Shown: positions 37,196 to 46,391, numbered from the stretch's first letter. The stretch is 64,000 nt of DNA from Opitutaceae bacterium EW11 (GCA_003054665.1 QAYY01000016.1:1-64000); one strand, 5' to 3'. Numbers and translations are program-made. The notes: a model not told the origin generated them from the sequence alone.

Positions 37196-40100
37196 TCAGC
37201 CTGCCGCATCGCGTTCGAGGAGTGCCTTGGCCTGCTCGAGCACCTGCTTGCGGCGGCGCTCGAAGGCGGTGGTCATTTCCGAGAACTTCTTCTTTTCCTC
37301 CTGGAACGCCACGACCTCGGCCTCCCAGAGGCTGCGCTCCTGCGCGAGCTTCGTCGCTTCCTTCTTCAGCTTGCCCTCTTCCTGCTGCAGCTGCGCTTCG
37401 ATCTCGGCCAGCTCGGCCTCGCGTTTCGAGAGCTTCTTGCCGGCCTCGTCCGCCTTTGCGGCGTCCGCCTTCACCTTCGCGCGAAGCACCTCGACTTCCT
37501 CCGCAGCCTGCTCGACCCGGGTCTGCTCGGCCTTCGCCTTTGTCTCCAACTCGCGAATACGAGCCTCGGTCGCCGCGATCTTGGTCTGCTCGGCCTTGAG
37601 CTTCTGCTCGGCCTGCTTGACCCCGGCGCGCGCCATCTCGAGTTCCTCTTCCGAGGTGGCCTTGTCCTGGGCGAACTTGTTCTTCTCGGCGGTGAACGTG
37701 GTGCGTTCCTTGGCGAGCGCGTCCTTCGCGGCCGCGGCCTCCTGCTCGAGTTTCTTTTTCGCCTCCTCGGCTGCTTTCTTCGCCGCAGCCTGTTCCGCAG
37801 TAAGCTTCTTCCGCTCGTCGTCGATCAACGCCAACGTCGAGTCGACCTCGGTCTGCTGGGCGATGAGCTTCTGCTCGTTCTTCTTCAGCGCGGCGCGTTC
37901 GGCGGTGAGGCTGGTTTCGAGTTCCGCCAGTTTGCCCTGCTCGGCTTCGACGTCCTTCTTCGCCTTGGCGAGGAGCGCGGAAGCTTCGGACTTGGCCTTG
38001 TCGAGCGCCGCCGCGACTTCCTTCTCCTGCTGCTTGATCTTGGCCTCGCGCGTGACGAGAGCCTCCTCGCGCATCGCGAGCGCGTCGGTCTGCTTCTGAA
38101 TCTCTAGGCGCTCGTTGGCGTAGTGCGCTTCGGCCTTCTTCAGCGCTTCGCGTTCGGTTGCAAGCGAGGCCTCCAACTCGGCCAGCGCCTGCTGCTCCTT
38201 CTCCGCGGCGGCCTTCGCCTTCGCGACGATCGCGGTGGCATCGGCGTTCGCCTTGTCGAGGGCGGCTTTGGCCTTCGCCTCCTGCTCCTTCAACGATGCT
38301 TCGCGCGCCGCGAGTTCGGCGGCCTGTTTTTTTGCCGCGGCCTGTTCGGAAGCGATGCGCTGTTCGGACTGCTTGAGTTGATTACGCTGCGTGAGCATCG
38401 ACTCTTCGAGCTCGGCCAGCTTTGCCTGCTCCTTCTCGGAGTCGGCCTTCGCCTTCGCCAGAACGGCGTTCGCTTCGGCCTGCGCTTTGTCGACAAGGCT
38501 CTTGGCCTTCGTCTCCTGCGCTTTGACCACCGCTTCGCGTTCCGCGAGGGACGCTTCGAGAGACTCCAGTTCGGTGCGCTGCGCAACGATCTGTTGTTCG
38601 GATTTCTTAAGCGCGGCTTTGGCCGTCGCGAGCGACGCTTCCGTTTCCGCGAGTTTCCTCTGCTCAGCGTCCGCCTCGGCCCGGGCTTTCTTCAGCATCG
38701 CCTCGGCCTCGGCCTGCGCCTTTTCGAACGCGGCCTTGGACTTGGCTTCCTGTTCGTGCAAGGCCGTTTCGCGGGCCGCGAGCGCCGCCTCACGTTCTTG
38801 ATAAGTGCTGGCCTGTTTCCTGAACTGCGATTGTTCGGAGAGCAGCTTCTGCTCGGACTGCTTCAACGTGGCGCGCTCCGCGGCCAGCGTGGCTTCGGCG
38901 TCCGCAAACTTGGCGCGCTCCTTCTCCGATTCCGCCCGGGCTTTAGCGACCAGGCTGGCCGCCTCGGTCTGGGCTTTCTCCAGAGCGTATTTGACCTTGT
39001 TCTCCTGGTCGCGCAGCGCGGCCTCGCGTTCGGCCAACGCAGCGGATTGCTGCTCCGCTTCTGCGCTTTCGACGGCTAGGCGCTGCTCGGCTTTCTTCAG
39101 CTTGGCGCGTTCCGTAGCCAAATTGGCTTCCGCCTCGGCGAGCTTGAGCTGTTCGCGCTCCGACTCTTCGCGAGCCTTGGCGACAATCGCATCGGCGTCC
39201 GCCTTGGCCTTCTCGATCGCGGCCTGGGCCTTTGTTTCGCGCTCGCGCACGGTCTCCTCGCGCTTGGCGAAGGCCTGCATCTGCGCCTGAAATTCAGCAC
39301 GCTCGGCCGCGAGCTTCTGTTCCGACTTCTTGAATACAGCCTGCTCCTCCACGAGCGCGGACTCCGCCTCGGCCAGGCGCTGCTGCTCCTTCTCGGATTC
39401 GCGCTTCGCCGCCTCGATGCGCGCAGCTTCCTGCTTCCGCTGCTTCTCGAGATCGGCGAGAGCCTTGGCGAGATTGGACTGCTCCTGCGCGAGCTGTTTT
39501 TGCTCGGCGGCGAGAGCATCGCGCTCCTGTTTCAGCGCCTTGGCTTCGGCCTCCTGTTTTTTGGCCTGCGCCTTCAGCTCGACCAGCTTCTGTTCGGCTT
39601 CCTCGATTTCTTTGCGCGCCTGAGCGAGCGATTCGGTTTCCGCGGCGAGGCGCTGCTTTTCGGCCTGGAGACGCTGGCGCTCGCTCGTGTCCGCCTCCTT
39701 GTCGGCCTGTTTGCGGGCGTTGCTCTGCTTGAGCATCGCCTGCTCTGTATCCAATTTTTCCTGATCGGCCAGGAGCTGCTGCTGCGCAGCCGCGAGTTCC
39801 TTCTCGCGCTGCTTCAGTTTCGCTTCCGCCGCGGAAACCTCGGCGAGCTTGGCCAGGCCAGAGGCCACGGTGGCGCGTTCGCTCTCCAGCTGAGAGACGC
39901 GCTGCTCGATCTTTTTCGCCTCTTCGGCGAGGCGTGCCCGCTCCGTCGCCAACGCCGACCGTTCCTTCGCGAGTTCCTCGCGGATCGCGTCGTTTTCCGG
40001 ACCAGCGGGACGCGCGCGCTCCTTGCGCGAGCTGGACGGAGGACTCGCTTTCGCCGCCGCCTCCGGAGCAGCGGGCGTGGCGGTCGATCCGTCCGAGAAA

Positions 40101-40516
40101 AATTCTTCGAGCGAACTCCAATCGGCATTGCGCAGCGCCTCTCCCGCTCCATCGCGATTGCCGATGAAATCCGCGATGCGCCGCATCATCGCCTCGAGAT
40201 CGAGCGGCGGCTGAAAGACGTCTTTAATTCCCAGACGAATTCCCCGAACCACCGACGGGAGATCCAAACCGTCCGCCACCAAGATGACCTTCGCACGAGG
40301 TTGAGCCTTGCGAAGCGTCTCCACAAAATCCAAACCACTTGCATCCGCCCCGCGGCAATCCGCCAAGATGACGTCCACGGTTTCCCTCGCTAGGTAGTCT
40401 CGGACTTGAGACGCTTCACGCAAAGACAATGCATGAAAGAACGCCCCTCCGAAGATCAACGAACGGGCCTGGCGAAGCACGTGGTTGTGCTGAACGAGCA
40501 GAATTTTGGCGCTCAC
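37196..40516 (-). CDS. pseudo-receiver plus giant coiled-coil protein (AglZ/FrzS-like architecture)
   Basis: The 1106-residue protein starts at GTG 40516. Residues 1-120 form a CheY-like receiver fold (KILLVQHNHV ... VDVILADCRG ... GIKDVFQPP). Asp53 is kept, but the acidic pocket is Gln9-His10-Asn11, the Thr position is Val80-Ala81 and the conserved Lys is Gln102, so it is a pseudo-receiver. After a Pro/Ser-rich linker (about 140-175) the rest is Ala/Glu/Lys-rich coiled coil, including about six repeats of 78 or 85 residues, each with an EKAxAEAxAxxxKAxAE core and ending ALKKSEQ. This architecture is known from the Myxococcus polarity/motility scaffolds AglZ and FrzS. No membrane segment is seen. 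It is divergent from the PEGA/TonB gene. Confidence 0.85.
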   Translation of the reverse strand: MSAKILLVQHNHVLRQARSLIFGGAFFHALSLREASQVRDYLARETVDVILADCRGADASGLDFVETLRKAQPRAKVILVADGLDLPSVVRGIRLGIKDVFQPPLDLEAMMRRIADFIGNRDGAGEALRNADWSSLEEFFSDGSTATPAAPEAAAKASPPSSSRKERARPAGPENDAIREELAKERSALATERARLAEEAKKIEQRVSQLESERATVASGLAKLAEVSAAEAKLKQREKELAAAQQQLLADQEKLDTEQAMLKQSNARKQADKEADTSERQRLQAEKQRLAAETESLAQARKEIEEAEQKLVELKAQAKKQEAEAKALKQERDALAAEQKQLAQEQSNLAKALADLEKQRKQEAARIEAAKRESEKEQQRLAEAESALVEEQAVFKKSEQKLAAERAEFQAQMQAFAKREETVRERETKAQAAIEKAKADADAIVAKAREESEREQLKLAEAEANLATERAKLKKAEQRLAVESAEAEQQSAALAEREAALRDQENKVKYALEKAQTEAASLVAKARAESEKERAKFADAEATLAAERATLKQSEQKLLSEQSQFRKQASTYQEREAALAARETALHEQEAKSKAAFEKAQAEAEAMLKKARAEADAEQRKLAETEASLATAKAALKKSEQQIVAQRTELESLEASLAEREAVVKAQETKAKSLVDKAQAEANAVLAKAKADSEKEQAKLAELEESMLTQRNQLKQSEQRIASEQAAAKKQAAELAAREASLKEQEAKAKAALDKANADATAIVAKAKAAAEKEQQALAELEASLATEREALKKAEAHYANERLEIQKQTDALAMREEALVTREAKIKQQEKEVAAALDKAKSEASALLAKAKKDVEAEQGKLAELETSLTAERAALKKNEQKLIAQQTEVDSTLALIDDERKKLTAEQAAAKKAAEEAKKKLEQEAAAAKDALAKERTTFTAEKNKFAQDKATSEEELEMARAGVKQAEQKLKAEQTKIAATEARIRELETKAKAEQTRVEQAAEEVEVLRAKVKADAAKADEAGKKLSKREAELAEIEAQLQQEEGKLKKEATKLAQERSLWEAEVVAFQEEKKKFSEMTTAFERRRKQVLEQAKALLERDAAG

Positions 40517-40726
40517 GTGACGATCAAGTGTGGGGTGCGATCAGAGTATGTTAAGACTGGAAAGCGTCAATCTCGTGTAAATCTGGTGGGTTTACCTTAT
40601 ATCACTTTCAAGCCTTTAGTTCGCGTATAACAACGGCACACAGAGTTTTACCTTTACAGCAGCATGTTAGGGAGTACGCCTCACCGAGGGCTTCTTGCGT
40701 GCACGTTTATAATCCCCTGAAACATA
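40517..40726. promoter_or_regulatory. divergent promoter region of the two giant genes
   Basis: This 210-bp stretch is clearly AT-richer than its surroundings. A perfect -10 box TATAAT lies at 40708-40713 for the plus-strand gene, with no good -35 box at the expected distance. A start site near 40720 would leave a leader of only a few bases before ATG 40727. On the minus strand no clear box stands out and no Shine-Dalgarno precedes GTG 40516. Confidence 0.45.
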
Positions 40727-43459
40727 ATGAGCTCACCTGACTCCGGTTACTTTCTCGAACTGGGCGAGAACGGCTTGGTTATTGCCAAAACCAATCTATC
40801 CCAACGTCCTCGCGTTGTAGAAGACCTCCGCGAGGTTTGGCTGGGGGATTCCGCCGCAGTCGATGCCGCAGTCAAAGAGCTGCGGGGGGACAGTGATAAG
40901 GGAAAAGCTGTAGCTCTGCTACGCCTGAAAGCACATACGGTGTTAGGGCCGGATGCCGCGACCGCAAAGAAGGTCGGATCTGCCGCCGCGGTGGAGCAAT
41001 ACCTGAAAGAGACGCTTGCGGCCGACCAGCTTCCCGCCAATTGGGCTTGGGTTTCCCAGAAAGACGGACGCGCCCCGGAAGGCGGTGCGCCGTGGTTGGT
41101 CGACGCCATCCCCTCTTCGAGCACGGAAGAGGCTCTGGGCAAGATCACCGGATGGTCCATGGAACTGCTTCGCTGCCAGTCGGCGCCGCTGGCGCTGTAT
41201 GGCAGTATATCAACCGCCGCACGCACCGCGCAGATTTCCACTCCCGTCCTAGTGTGCGATGTGAGTGAAGCGCACAGCTTCCTCGTCAGCGTGTCGGGCC
41301 AGGGCGTCGTCGGTTTTGCGAGCGCCGCAGTCGGTTTCGACGCGCTTGCCGAAGCGACTCAAGGCGCTCTTGGACTCAAGTTCCGCGGCTCGGCGGCGCG
41401 TTTGCTCTTCAACGAGTCGTACGATTTCGCCGACTCGGCCGCAAAGATCGTCGAACCGCTGGCAGTCGGAATCCGGCTCGCGTTGCCGAATCTCGGCTCC
41501 GCTCCGACACATTTCGTTTGTGCGGGCGTCCTCGCGCGGCAGGCGTGGATCACGCAAGCCCTCGCTGGCGCGCTCAATCTGAAGCCGCTCGCAATTGACG
41601 GCTCGGCCTGGGCTTCCGCTCACGGCATTTCGCTCTCGAGCAAGATCACGGAGGTGCATCCGAGCTGGCTCGGCGTTCTCGGCGCGGTTGCAGCGTACGA
41701 TCCCAAAAACCCCGGTGCGGCGCTGCCGTGGAATCCGATTCTGACCAACACTCCGGTGGCGGCCGCTCCCGTGATTCCGGCGATCATTCAGGAACCCGCT
41801 CCGGCCCCGAAGCCCACGCCTCCGCCCGCGGTGGTCATCACGCCTCCGCAGAAGCCGGCCGAGCCGGCACCAGCTCCGAAACAGGAAGCGCCGAAGCCTG
41901 CAGCGAAGGCGCCGGAACCCGCGCCCGCACCGAAGCCCGCGGTGGTGATTACTCCGCCGCCCAAACCCGTCGAGCCGCCGAAACCGGTCGTGCTTCCGCC
42001 GAAGACTCCGCCCCCGGCCAAACCTGTCGAACAGAAGCCTGCAGCCAAAGCACCGGAAAAACCCGCGTCGGCGGCCGCCAAGCCCGGCGCAAAACAAGAG
42101 CCGGCGAAGCCCGCAGCACCGAGCGCGGCCTCGAAGCCCACGCTGGCGCCCGCTCCGGCGCCGGCGGCAAAACCGCCGAGCACAGCACCTTTCCCTGCCA
42201 AGAAGAAGAGCCCGATGCCCATGGTGATCGGACTGATCATCGTCCTGATCGTAGGCGCGGGCGGCTTCTGGATGTACAGCGAGAACAAGGCCGCGAAGGA
42301 AGAGCAGGCCAAACGCCAACGCGAACTCGAGCAGCGCGCCGCAGCGGAAGCCTCGGCGCGCCGCGACGCCGAGGAGAAGGCCCGCAAGGAAGCCGAAGCC
42401 CGCAAGAAGGCCGAACAGGAAGCGGCGGAGCGCGCCGTGCTGGCCGAAAAGGAACGCATCCGCGCCGAAGAGGAAACCCGCGTCAAGACCGCTCAGGAGC
42501 TGTTGAACGCCCGCGGTAGTCTTACCATCAATACAGATCCGATGGGTGCGACGGTGGTGGTGGGCGAACTCGCTCCGCGCCCCTCGCCTCTCAGCATGAA
42601 GGATCTCCGCCTCGGCAGATACTCGGTCACCATTTCGTTCCCCGGCTACGACACCGAAACGCGAGAGATTGAGATCAAGGCGAACGAGACCACCGATCTC
42701 GGTACGATCAAGCTCCACCGCCAGGTCGGCGGAGTCGACATCACCAGCGATCCGGCCGGCCTCGACTACGAACTCAAACCCGCTGGCGCGCTCTTCGTGA
42801 ATCCGGCCGACATCCGCACCGGCAAGACTCCGGCCACCCTCTCCGACGTGCCCGTCGGAGCGTATCAGCTGACGATCAGCCGCCCGAATTGGCCCAACTA
42901 CGTCGGCAACATCAGCGTCGAACGCAACGGCACCGCGAAAGCCCACGGCACCTTCGTCGGCGCCACGGTCGTCATCAACAGCAACCCGCAAGGCGGCACG
43001 GTCATGCGCGACCAAGTGCAACTCGGCACGACGCCGCTGACGCTGAACGATCTGCAGCCCGGCGATATGACCTTCACGATCACGATGCGCGGGCTCGAAC
43101 CGGCGACCGTGAGCGGCCGCGCCGAAGCCGGCAAGACCCTCACCTTGAACGGCACGCTGCTCGACATCGACAAGGTGATGCGCCTGAGCGATCTCGACGA
43201 ACGTCCCGTTCCGATTCAGCAGGTCGAACCCGATCTCTCCTCTTCGGCTCGCGCCGAGGGCGGATCGGCGACGATTGAATTCGTCGTCGGCAAAGATGGT
43301 CTCCCGACGGAACTCCGCGTGGTTAACGCCAGCAATCCCGCGCTCGGCCGCGCCTGCATGGCGGCTGCGGCAAAGTGGAAGTTCCGGCCCGGATACGTGC
43401 GCGGCAAGGCTGTCCGCACCCGCATGATTCTGCCGTTCCGGATGGCTCCGCAGAACTGA
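40727..43459 (+). CDS. membrane-spanning protein: actin-like N-terminus(?), PEGA repeats, TonB C-terminal domain
   Basis: The protein has 910 residues. Residues 1-330 look like a PilM/actin-type ATPase fold (GYFLELGENGLVIAKT, VLVCDVSEAHSFLVSV, THFVCAGVLARQAWITQALAG), a pattern-based inference. A Pro/Ala/Lys linker (about 345-490) follows, with two copies of PAVVITPPxKP. One membrane helix at about 496-517 (PMVIGLIIVLIVGAGGFWM) comes next, then a charged coiled coil (to about 595) and three PEGA domains (from about 597, 667 and 745). A TonB-C domain (from about 826; GGSATIEFVVGKDGLP ... KWKFRPGYVRGK) closes the protein. The N-terminus is cytoplasmic and the PEGA/TonB part periplasmic, so it could link a cytoplasmic structure to the cell wall or outer membrane. 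Confidence 0.8.
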   Translation: MSSPDSGYFLELGENGLVIAKTNLSQRPRVVEDLREVWLGDSAAVDAAVKELRGDSDKGKAVALLRLKAHTVLGPDAATAKKVGSAAAVEQYLKETLAADQLPANWAWVSQKDGRAPEGGAPWLVDAIPSSSTEEALGKITGWSMELLRCQSAPLALYGSISTAARTAQISTPVLVCDVSEAHSFLVSVSGQGVVGFASAAVGFDALAEATQGALGLKFRGSAARLLFNESYDFADSAAKIVEPLAVGIRLALPNLGSAPTHFVCAGVLARQAWITQALAGALNLKPLAIDGSAWASAHGISLSSKITEVHPSWLGVLGAVAAYDPKNPGAALPWNPILTNTPVAAAPVIPAIIQEPAPAPKPTPPPAVVITPPQKPAEPAPAPKQEAPKPAAKAPEPAPAPKPAVVITPPPKPVEPPKPVVLPPKTPPPAKPVEQKPAAKAPEKPASAAAKPGAKQEPAKPAAPSAASKPTLAPAPAPAAKPPSTAPFPAKKKSPMPMVIGLIIVLIVGAGGFWMYSENKAAKEEQAKRQRELEQRAAAEASARRDAEEKARKEAEARKKAEQEAAERAVLAEKERIRAEEETRVKTAQELLNARGSLTINTDPMGATVVVGELAPRPSPLSMKDLRLGRYSVTISFPGYDTETREIEIKANETTDLGTIKLHRQVGGVDITSDPAGLDYELKPAGALFVNPADIRTGKTPATLSDVPVGAYQLTISRPNWPNYVGNISVERNGTAKAHGTFVGATVVINSNPQGGTVMRDQVQLGTTPLTLNDLQPGDMTFTITMRGLEPATVSGRAEAGKTLTLNGTLLDIDKVMRLSDLDERPVPIQQVEPDLSSSARAEGGSATIEFVVGKDGLPTELRVVNASNPALGRACMAAAAKWKFRPGYVRGKAVRTRMILPFRMAPQN

Positions 43460-43478
43460 TTCTCAACGATCTCGACGA

Positions 43479-43513
43479 AGAGCGCGTCTCCCCTCGGAGC
43501 GCGCTCTTTTTGT
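43479..43513 (+). terminator. rho-independent terminator of the PEGA/TonB gene
   Basis: A 9-bp stem, AAGAGCGCG/CGCGCTCTT (43479-43487 with 43501-43509), with a 13-nt loop is followed by Ts to 43512. It lies 20 bp after the stop. On the opposite strand it has no T-run, so it does not obviously serve the convergent response-regulator gene. Confidence 0.85.
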
Positions 43514-43888
43514 TTACGTCGGCATCACCCGTCTGACGGTCGCAACGAGTTCGCCGGGGAACACGGGCTTGCTGAGGAAGGCCACGGCGCCGAGTTTGTT
43601 CAGCTTCTCCCGCACGGCGTCCGTCACGTACCCGCTCGTCATCACGACGCGGAGATACGGCGCAAATCCGCGAAGCTTCTCCAGCAGTTCTTCACCCGAA
43701 AGCCCGGTGAGGTTGACGTCGCAGATCGCAACATCGAAGCCCATCGGATCTGTCGTGACGATTTCCCAGGCCTGCTCTCCGCTTTCCGCGAGGACGACGT
43801 CGAACTGCTGATCCTGAAGGGCGCTCGCGAAGGAGCGCGCGACGAGCAGGTTGTCCTCAACTACCAGGATGCGGCCGGCAGGCTCCAT
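43514..43888 (-). CDS. single-domain response regulator (CheY-like)
   Basis: The 124-residue protein from ATG 43888 has a canonical receiver: acidic pair in ILVVEDN, phospho-Asp in AICDVNLTG, Ser in VVMTSGY and Lys in FLSKPVFPGE. It has no output domain, so it acts through protein contacts. A GTG six codons upstream is an alternative start. It lies next to the pseudo-receiver/PEGA locus and converges with the PEGA gene. A functional link is possible but only positional. No histidine kinase is encoded nearby. Confidence 0.88.
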   Translation of the reverse strand: MEPAGRILVVEDNLLVARSFASALQDQQFDVVLAESGEQAWEIVTTDPMGFDVAICDVNLTGLSGEELLEKLRGFAPYLRVVMTSGYVTDAVREKLNKLGAVAFLSKPVFPGELVATVRRVMPT

Positions 43889-43953
43889 GCCCCGCCTGTA
43901 TGACACGGTGCGGTACCGGGTAAAGGTACAATCAGGCCACTCGTTTTGGGAGC

Positions 43954-44379
43954 TTAGCTCTGGCGCTCAATCGCGGAAACACGACCGCCGCTAAACACGA
44001 CCTTGAAATACTCGCGCTCACGGCGCGCCGGGAAGCTCATGTAGTAGGGATAGAATGGATCTCCCCAGCCGTAGAATCGGTGGTAGTAGCCGCGATAGAG
44101 CAGAACACCCGTGTCGGACTCGTAGGTCGTGTAGCTCCACGATTCGCTCGTACCCGACGCATCCGTCCGAATGAAAACCCGATCCGGATCGCCCAGCGCG
44201 AGTTTCACCATCTCAGGAGTAAAGCCGAGCGCGACTTTGCCCTCGCGGATCAGCTGCTGATCGTTCGGGGACAATTGCGCGAAGATCTCCGGATTGCGTT
44301 TGATACGAGCTTCCGGAGTCGCACAGCCGGCCGCTAGGAGCAGTCCGGCAGCGATCAGAAAATAGGTCAGGTGCTTCAT
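43954..44379 (-). CDS. small lipoprotein, BamE/SmpA-like paralogue 1
   Basis: The 141-residue protein has a lipoprotein signal peptide with lipobox LLAAGC (Cys at about residue 18). A short helical part follows (IFAQLSPNDQQLIREG), then KVALGFTPEMVKLALGDPDRVF, a pattern of BamE/SmpA-type small outer-membrane lipoproteins, and a Tyr-rich region (YYHRFYGWGDPFYPYY). It ends GGRVSAIERQS. It is clearly paralogous to the protein at 45180-45602; the two flank a HAD phosphatase gene. ATG 44379 is chosen for its signal peptide. Confidence 0.75.
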   Translation of the reverse strand: MKHLTYFLIAAGLLLAAGCATPEARIKRNPEIFAQLSPNDQQLIREGKVALGFTPEMVKLALGDPDRVFIRTDASGTSESWSYTTYESDTGVLLYRGYYHRFYGWGDPFYPYYMSFPARREREYFKVVFSGGRVSAIERQS

Positions 44380-44449
44380 AGCGAAAAGGTATGAGAGGAA
44401 GCTTTGGCTCGCAAGGAGTGGGACGCGGCCCGAACCTGAAGGTTTCACC

Positions 44450-45133
44450 GTGAAGACTCTGCTGCTTTGGGACATCGACGGAACCCTGATCGACTCGGGA
44501 GGAGCCGGGGAGCGGGCTCTCCGCGTCGCCCTCGAACGGGAGTTCGGAATCGTGGATACGCTCGCCTGGCTGGACTGGGCAGGGAGGACAGATCTCTGGA
44601 TCGCGCGCGCAATCTTGCGCCATCACGGCCTCTCCGAAGACGACACGACGGCCACGCGATATCTCGACGGCTACGTCGCCGCCGTCTCCGAAGAAATGGC
44701 CAATCCCCGGGCCCGAATCCTCCCAGGTGTGGAAAGGATTCTCGCCCACGTCGCCACCCACCCCGGAATGGCCCAGGGCCTCCTCACGGGAAATCTGGAG
44801 CGAGGAGCGAAGATCAAACTCGGGCATTTCGATCTCTGGCGGTATTTTGCGTTCGGGGCTTTTGCCGACGACCACGAGAGCCGAAACGAGCTGGGGCCCC
44901 ACGCACTGCGCCGCGCCGCCGCACACCATCGAATCCCCTTCGCGCCCGATCGGACATTCGTGATCGGCGATACGCCTCATGATATTGCGTGCGGTCGCGC
45001 CATCGGAGCACGGACCCTCGCGGTCGCGACAGGCAAATACTCCGTCGATGCACTGAAGCCCTTCCATGCGACCTTCGTCCTCCCCGATCTCCAGGACTTC
45101 GACGCGGTGATGCACCTGCTGGAGTCGCAGTAG
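44450..45133 (+). CDS. HAD-superfamily phosphatase
   Basis: The 227-residue protein has motif I LLLWDIDGTLIDSGG with the nucleophile and acid Asp, motif II LLTGNLERGA, and motif III/IV VIGDTPHDIACGRA. The cap is helical, as in phosphoglycolate phosphatase-like (Gph) members, but the substrate is not determined. The start is GTG 44450. It lies between two paralogous lipoprotein genes on the other strand. Confidence 0.88.
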   Translation: MKTLLLWDIDGTLIDSGGAGERALRVALEREFGIVDTLAWLDWAGRTDLWIARAILRHHGLSEDDTTATRYLDGYVAAVSEEMANPRARILPGVERILAHVATHPGMAQGLLTGNLERGAKIKLGHFDLWRYFAFGAFADDHESRNELGPHALRRAAAHHRIPFAPDRTFVIGDTPHDIACGRAIGARTLAVATGKYSVDALKPFHATFVLPDLQDFDAVMHLLESQ

Positions 45134-45179
45134 CCGGTGCAATCGCGACGCCGCCGACCGCAGCGCCTCGGAAGCAGCG

Positions 45180-45602
45180 TCAATGTCTGTCGCGGCGCTC
45201 GATCGCAGCGACGCGCCCGTTCTGAAACACGATTCTCAACTTGTCATCCGAACGATCGCCTGTCGTCACACCCACGCCGGCGCCGACCGCCGAAGTACGG
45301 CCGCCGCTGCCCACGCCGAGACCGATGCTGAACGAAGGCCCCCGATCGCGGTAGGCCCATACCTCGTGCGAACCTTGATCGGTCGTGCGGGTATAACGGC
45401 GGTCCGGTTCGCCGAGGGCCATCTGCACCATCTCCTGCGTGAATCCGAGATCGACATGGCCACCGCGCACCTTGCCCCTGTCTTCAGGCGACAACGCGTC
45501 GAACGCGGCTTGATGTTTGCTGATGCGGCTGTCCGTCGTGGAGCACGCGGAAAATACCGCGGTGAGGGCAACGAGACCAAGGGCGAGAAAGGCAGTCTTC
45601 AT
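45180..45602 (-). CDS. small lipoprotein, BamE/SmpA-like paralogue 2
   Basis: The 140-residue protein has a lipoprotein signal peptide (lipobox VFSAC, Cys about 20). HVDLGFTQEMVQMALGEPDRRY parallels KVALGFTPEMVKLALGDPDR of the protein at 43954. A Gly/Ser-rich stretch (GLGVGSGGRTSAVGAGVGV) replaces the Tyr-rich one. Both end in GRVxAIER. The common core suggests a duplication. The role in the envelope is not known. Confidence 0.75.
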   Translation of the reverse strand: MKTAFLALGLVALTAVFSACSTTDSRISKHQAAFDALSPEDRGKVRGGHVDLGFTQEMVQMALGEPDRRYTRTTDQGSHEVWAYRDRGPSFSIGLGVGSGGRTSAVGAGVGVTTGDRSDDKLRIVFQNGRVAAIERRDRH

Positions 45603-45758
45603 GTTGGTTCAAAGAAGGGCTGGCACGCGATGCGGCCGTTCCGACCGCGCAAAGCCAGCCGTGTTCGCTGCCCGCCTGAGGAAGCGGGCCCGAGCGTCAA
45701 CCACCTCGTATTTCCCTCGCCACAAAGCCTCCTGCAGGTTTGAAGACACGCCCTACGC

Positions 45759-46199
45759 ATGAAGACGTTCACGATCGCGATCGGCTCGGACCACGCAGGA
45801 TTCAAATACAAGGAAGCCATCAAGGCCCACCTCCTCGCCGCAGGGCACACCGTGCGGGATTTCGGCACGCATTCGGAGGAAGCCTGCGACTATCCCGATT
45901 TCATCCGGCCCGTCGCGCAGGCAGTCGCACGCGGTGAATACGAACGCGGCATCGTCCTCGGCGGTTCAGGCAACGGCGAAGCGATCGTGGCGAATCGTGA
46001 AAAAGGAGTCCGCTGCGGACTCTGCTGGAACGAGCAGGTCGCCATCTGGAATCGATCCCACAACGACGGCAACGTTCTCTCGCTGGGCCAGCGGACGATC
46101 TCGGAAGCGGAGGCTCTCAAGATCGTCGATGTGTGGCTCGCCACCGCGTTTGAGGGCGGACGCCACCTCGCGCGGATCAAGAAAATCGACGGGGTTTGA
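45759..46199 (+). CDS. rpiB: ribose 5-phosphate isomerase B
   Basis: The 146-residue protein has IAIGSDHAGFKYKEAI at the N-terminus and GIVLGGSGNGEAIVANREKG in the centre. The phosphate/ring-opening residues are conserved. The catalytic Cys of E. coli-type RpiB (CGTG) is Gly here (GGSGNG), as in the Mycobacterium-type enzymes that use another acidic residue instead. It interconverts ribose 5-phosphate and ribulose 5-phosphate. It is a single-gene unit. Confidence 0.92.
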   Translation: MKTFTIAIGSDHAGFKYKEAIKAHLLAAGHTVRDFGTHSEEACDYPDFIRPVAQAVARGEYERGIVLGGSGNGEAIVANREKGVRCGLCWNEQVAIWNRSHNDGNVLSLGQRTISEAEALKIVDVWLATAFEGGRHLARIKKIDGV

Positions 46200-46391
46200 G
46201 CGAGGTTCGTCCCGGACTGGGTCGGTCCTGCCTTCGCTCGAGGGGAGAAAAGCCAGACGCGGGCGCAAAGCACGCGTGAGTACCGCAGTGCGCCCCGCAG
46301 AACGGAGCAATCCGGGCGGTCCAGTTGCGTCTGCCGTCGCCGCGCATTCATTACGGGGACGGGCGGTGGAGAATCTGGCCGCCCGTCAACC

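Noticed and set aside
37046-39079. Long plus-strand frames opposite the coiled-coil gene, Leu/Phe/Arg-rich
   Set aside because: They are complements of the repetitive Lys/Glu/Ala codons of the coiled coil. They have no start context or domain, and the sense strand has the receiver, repeats and terminator.
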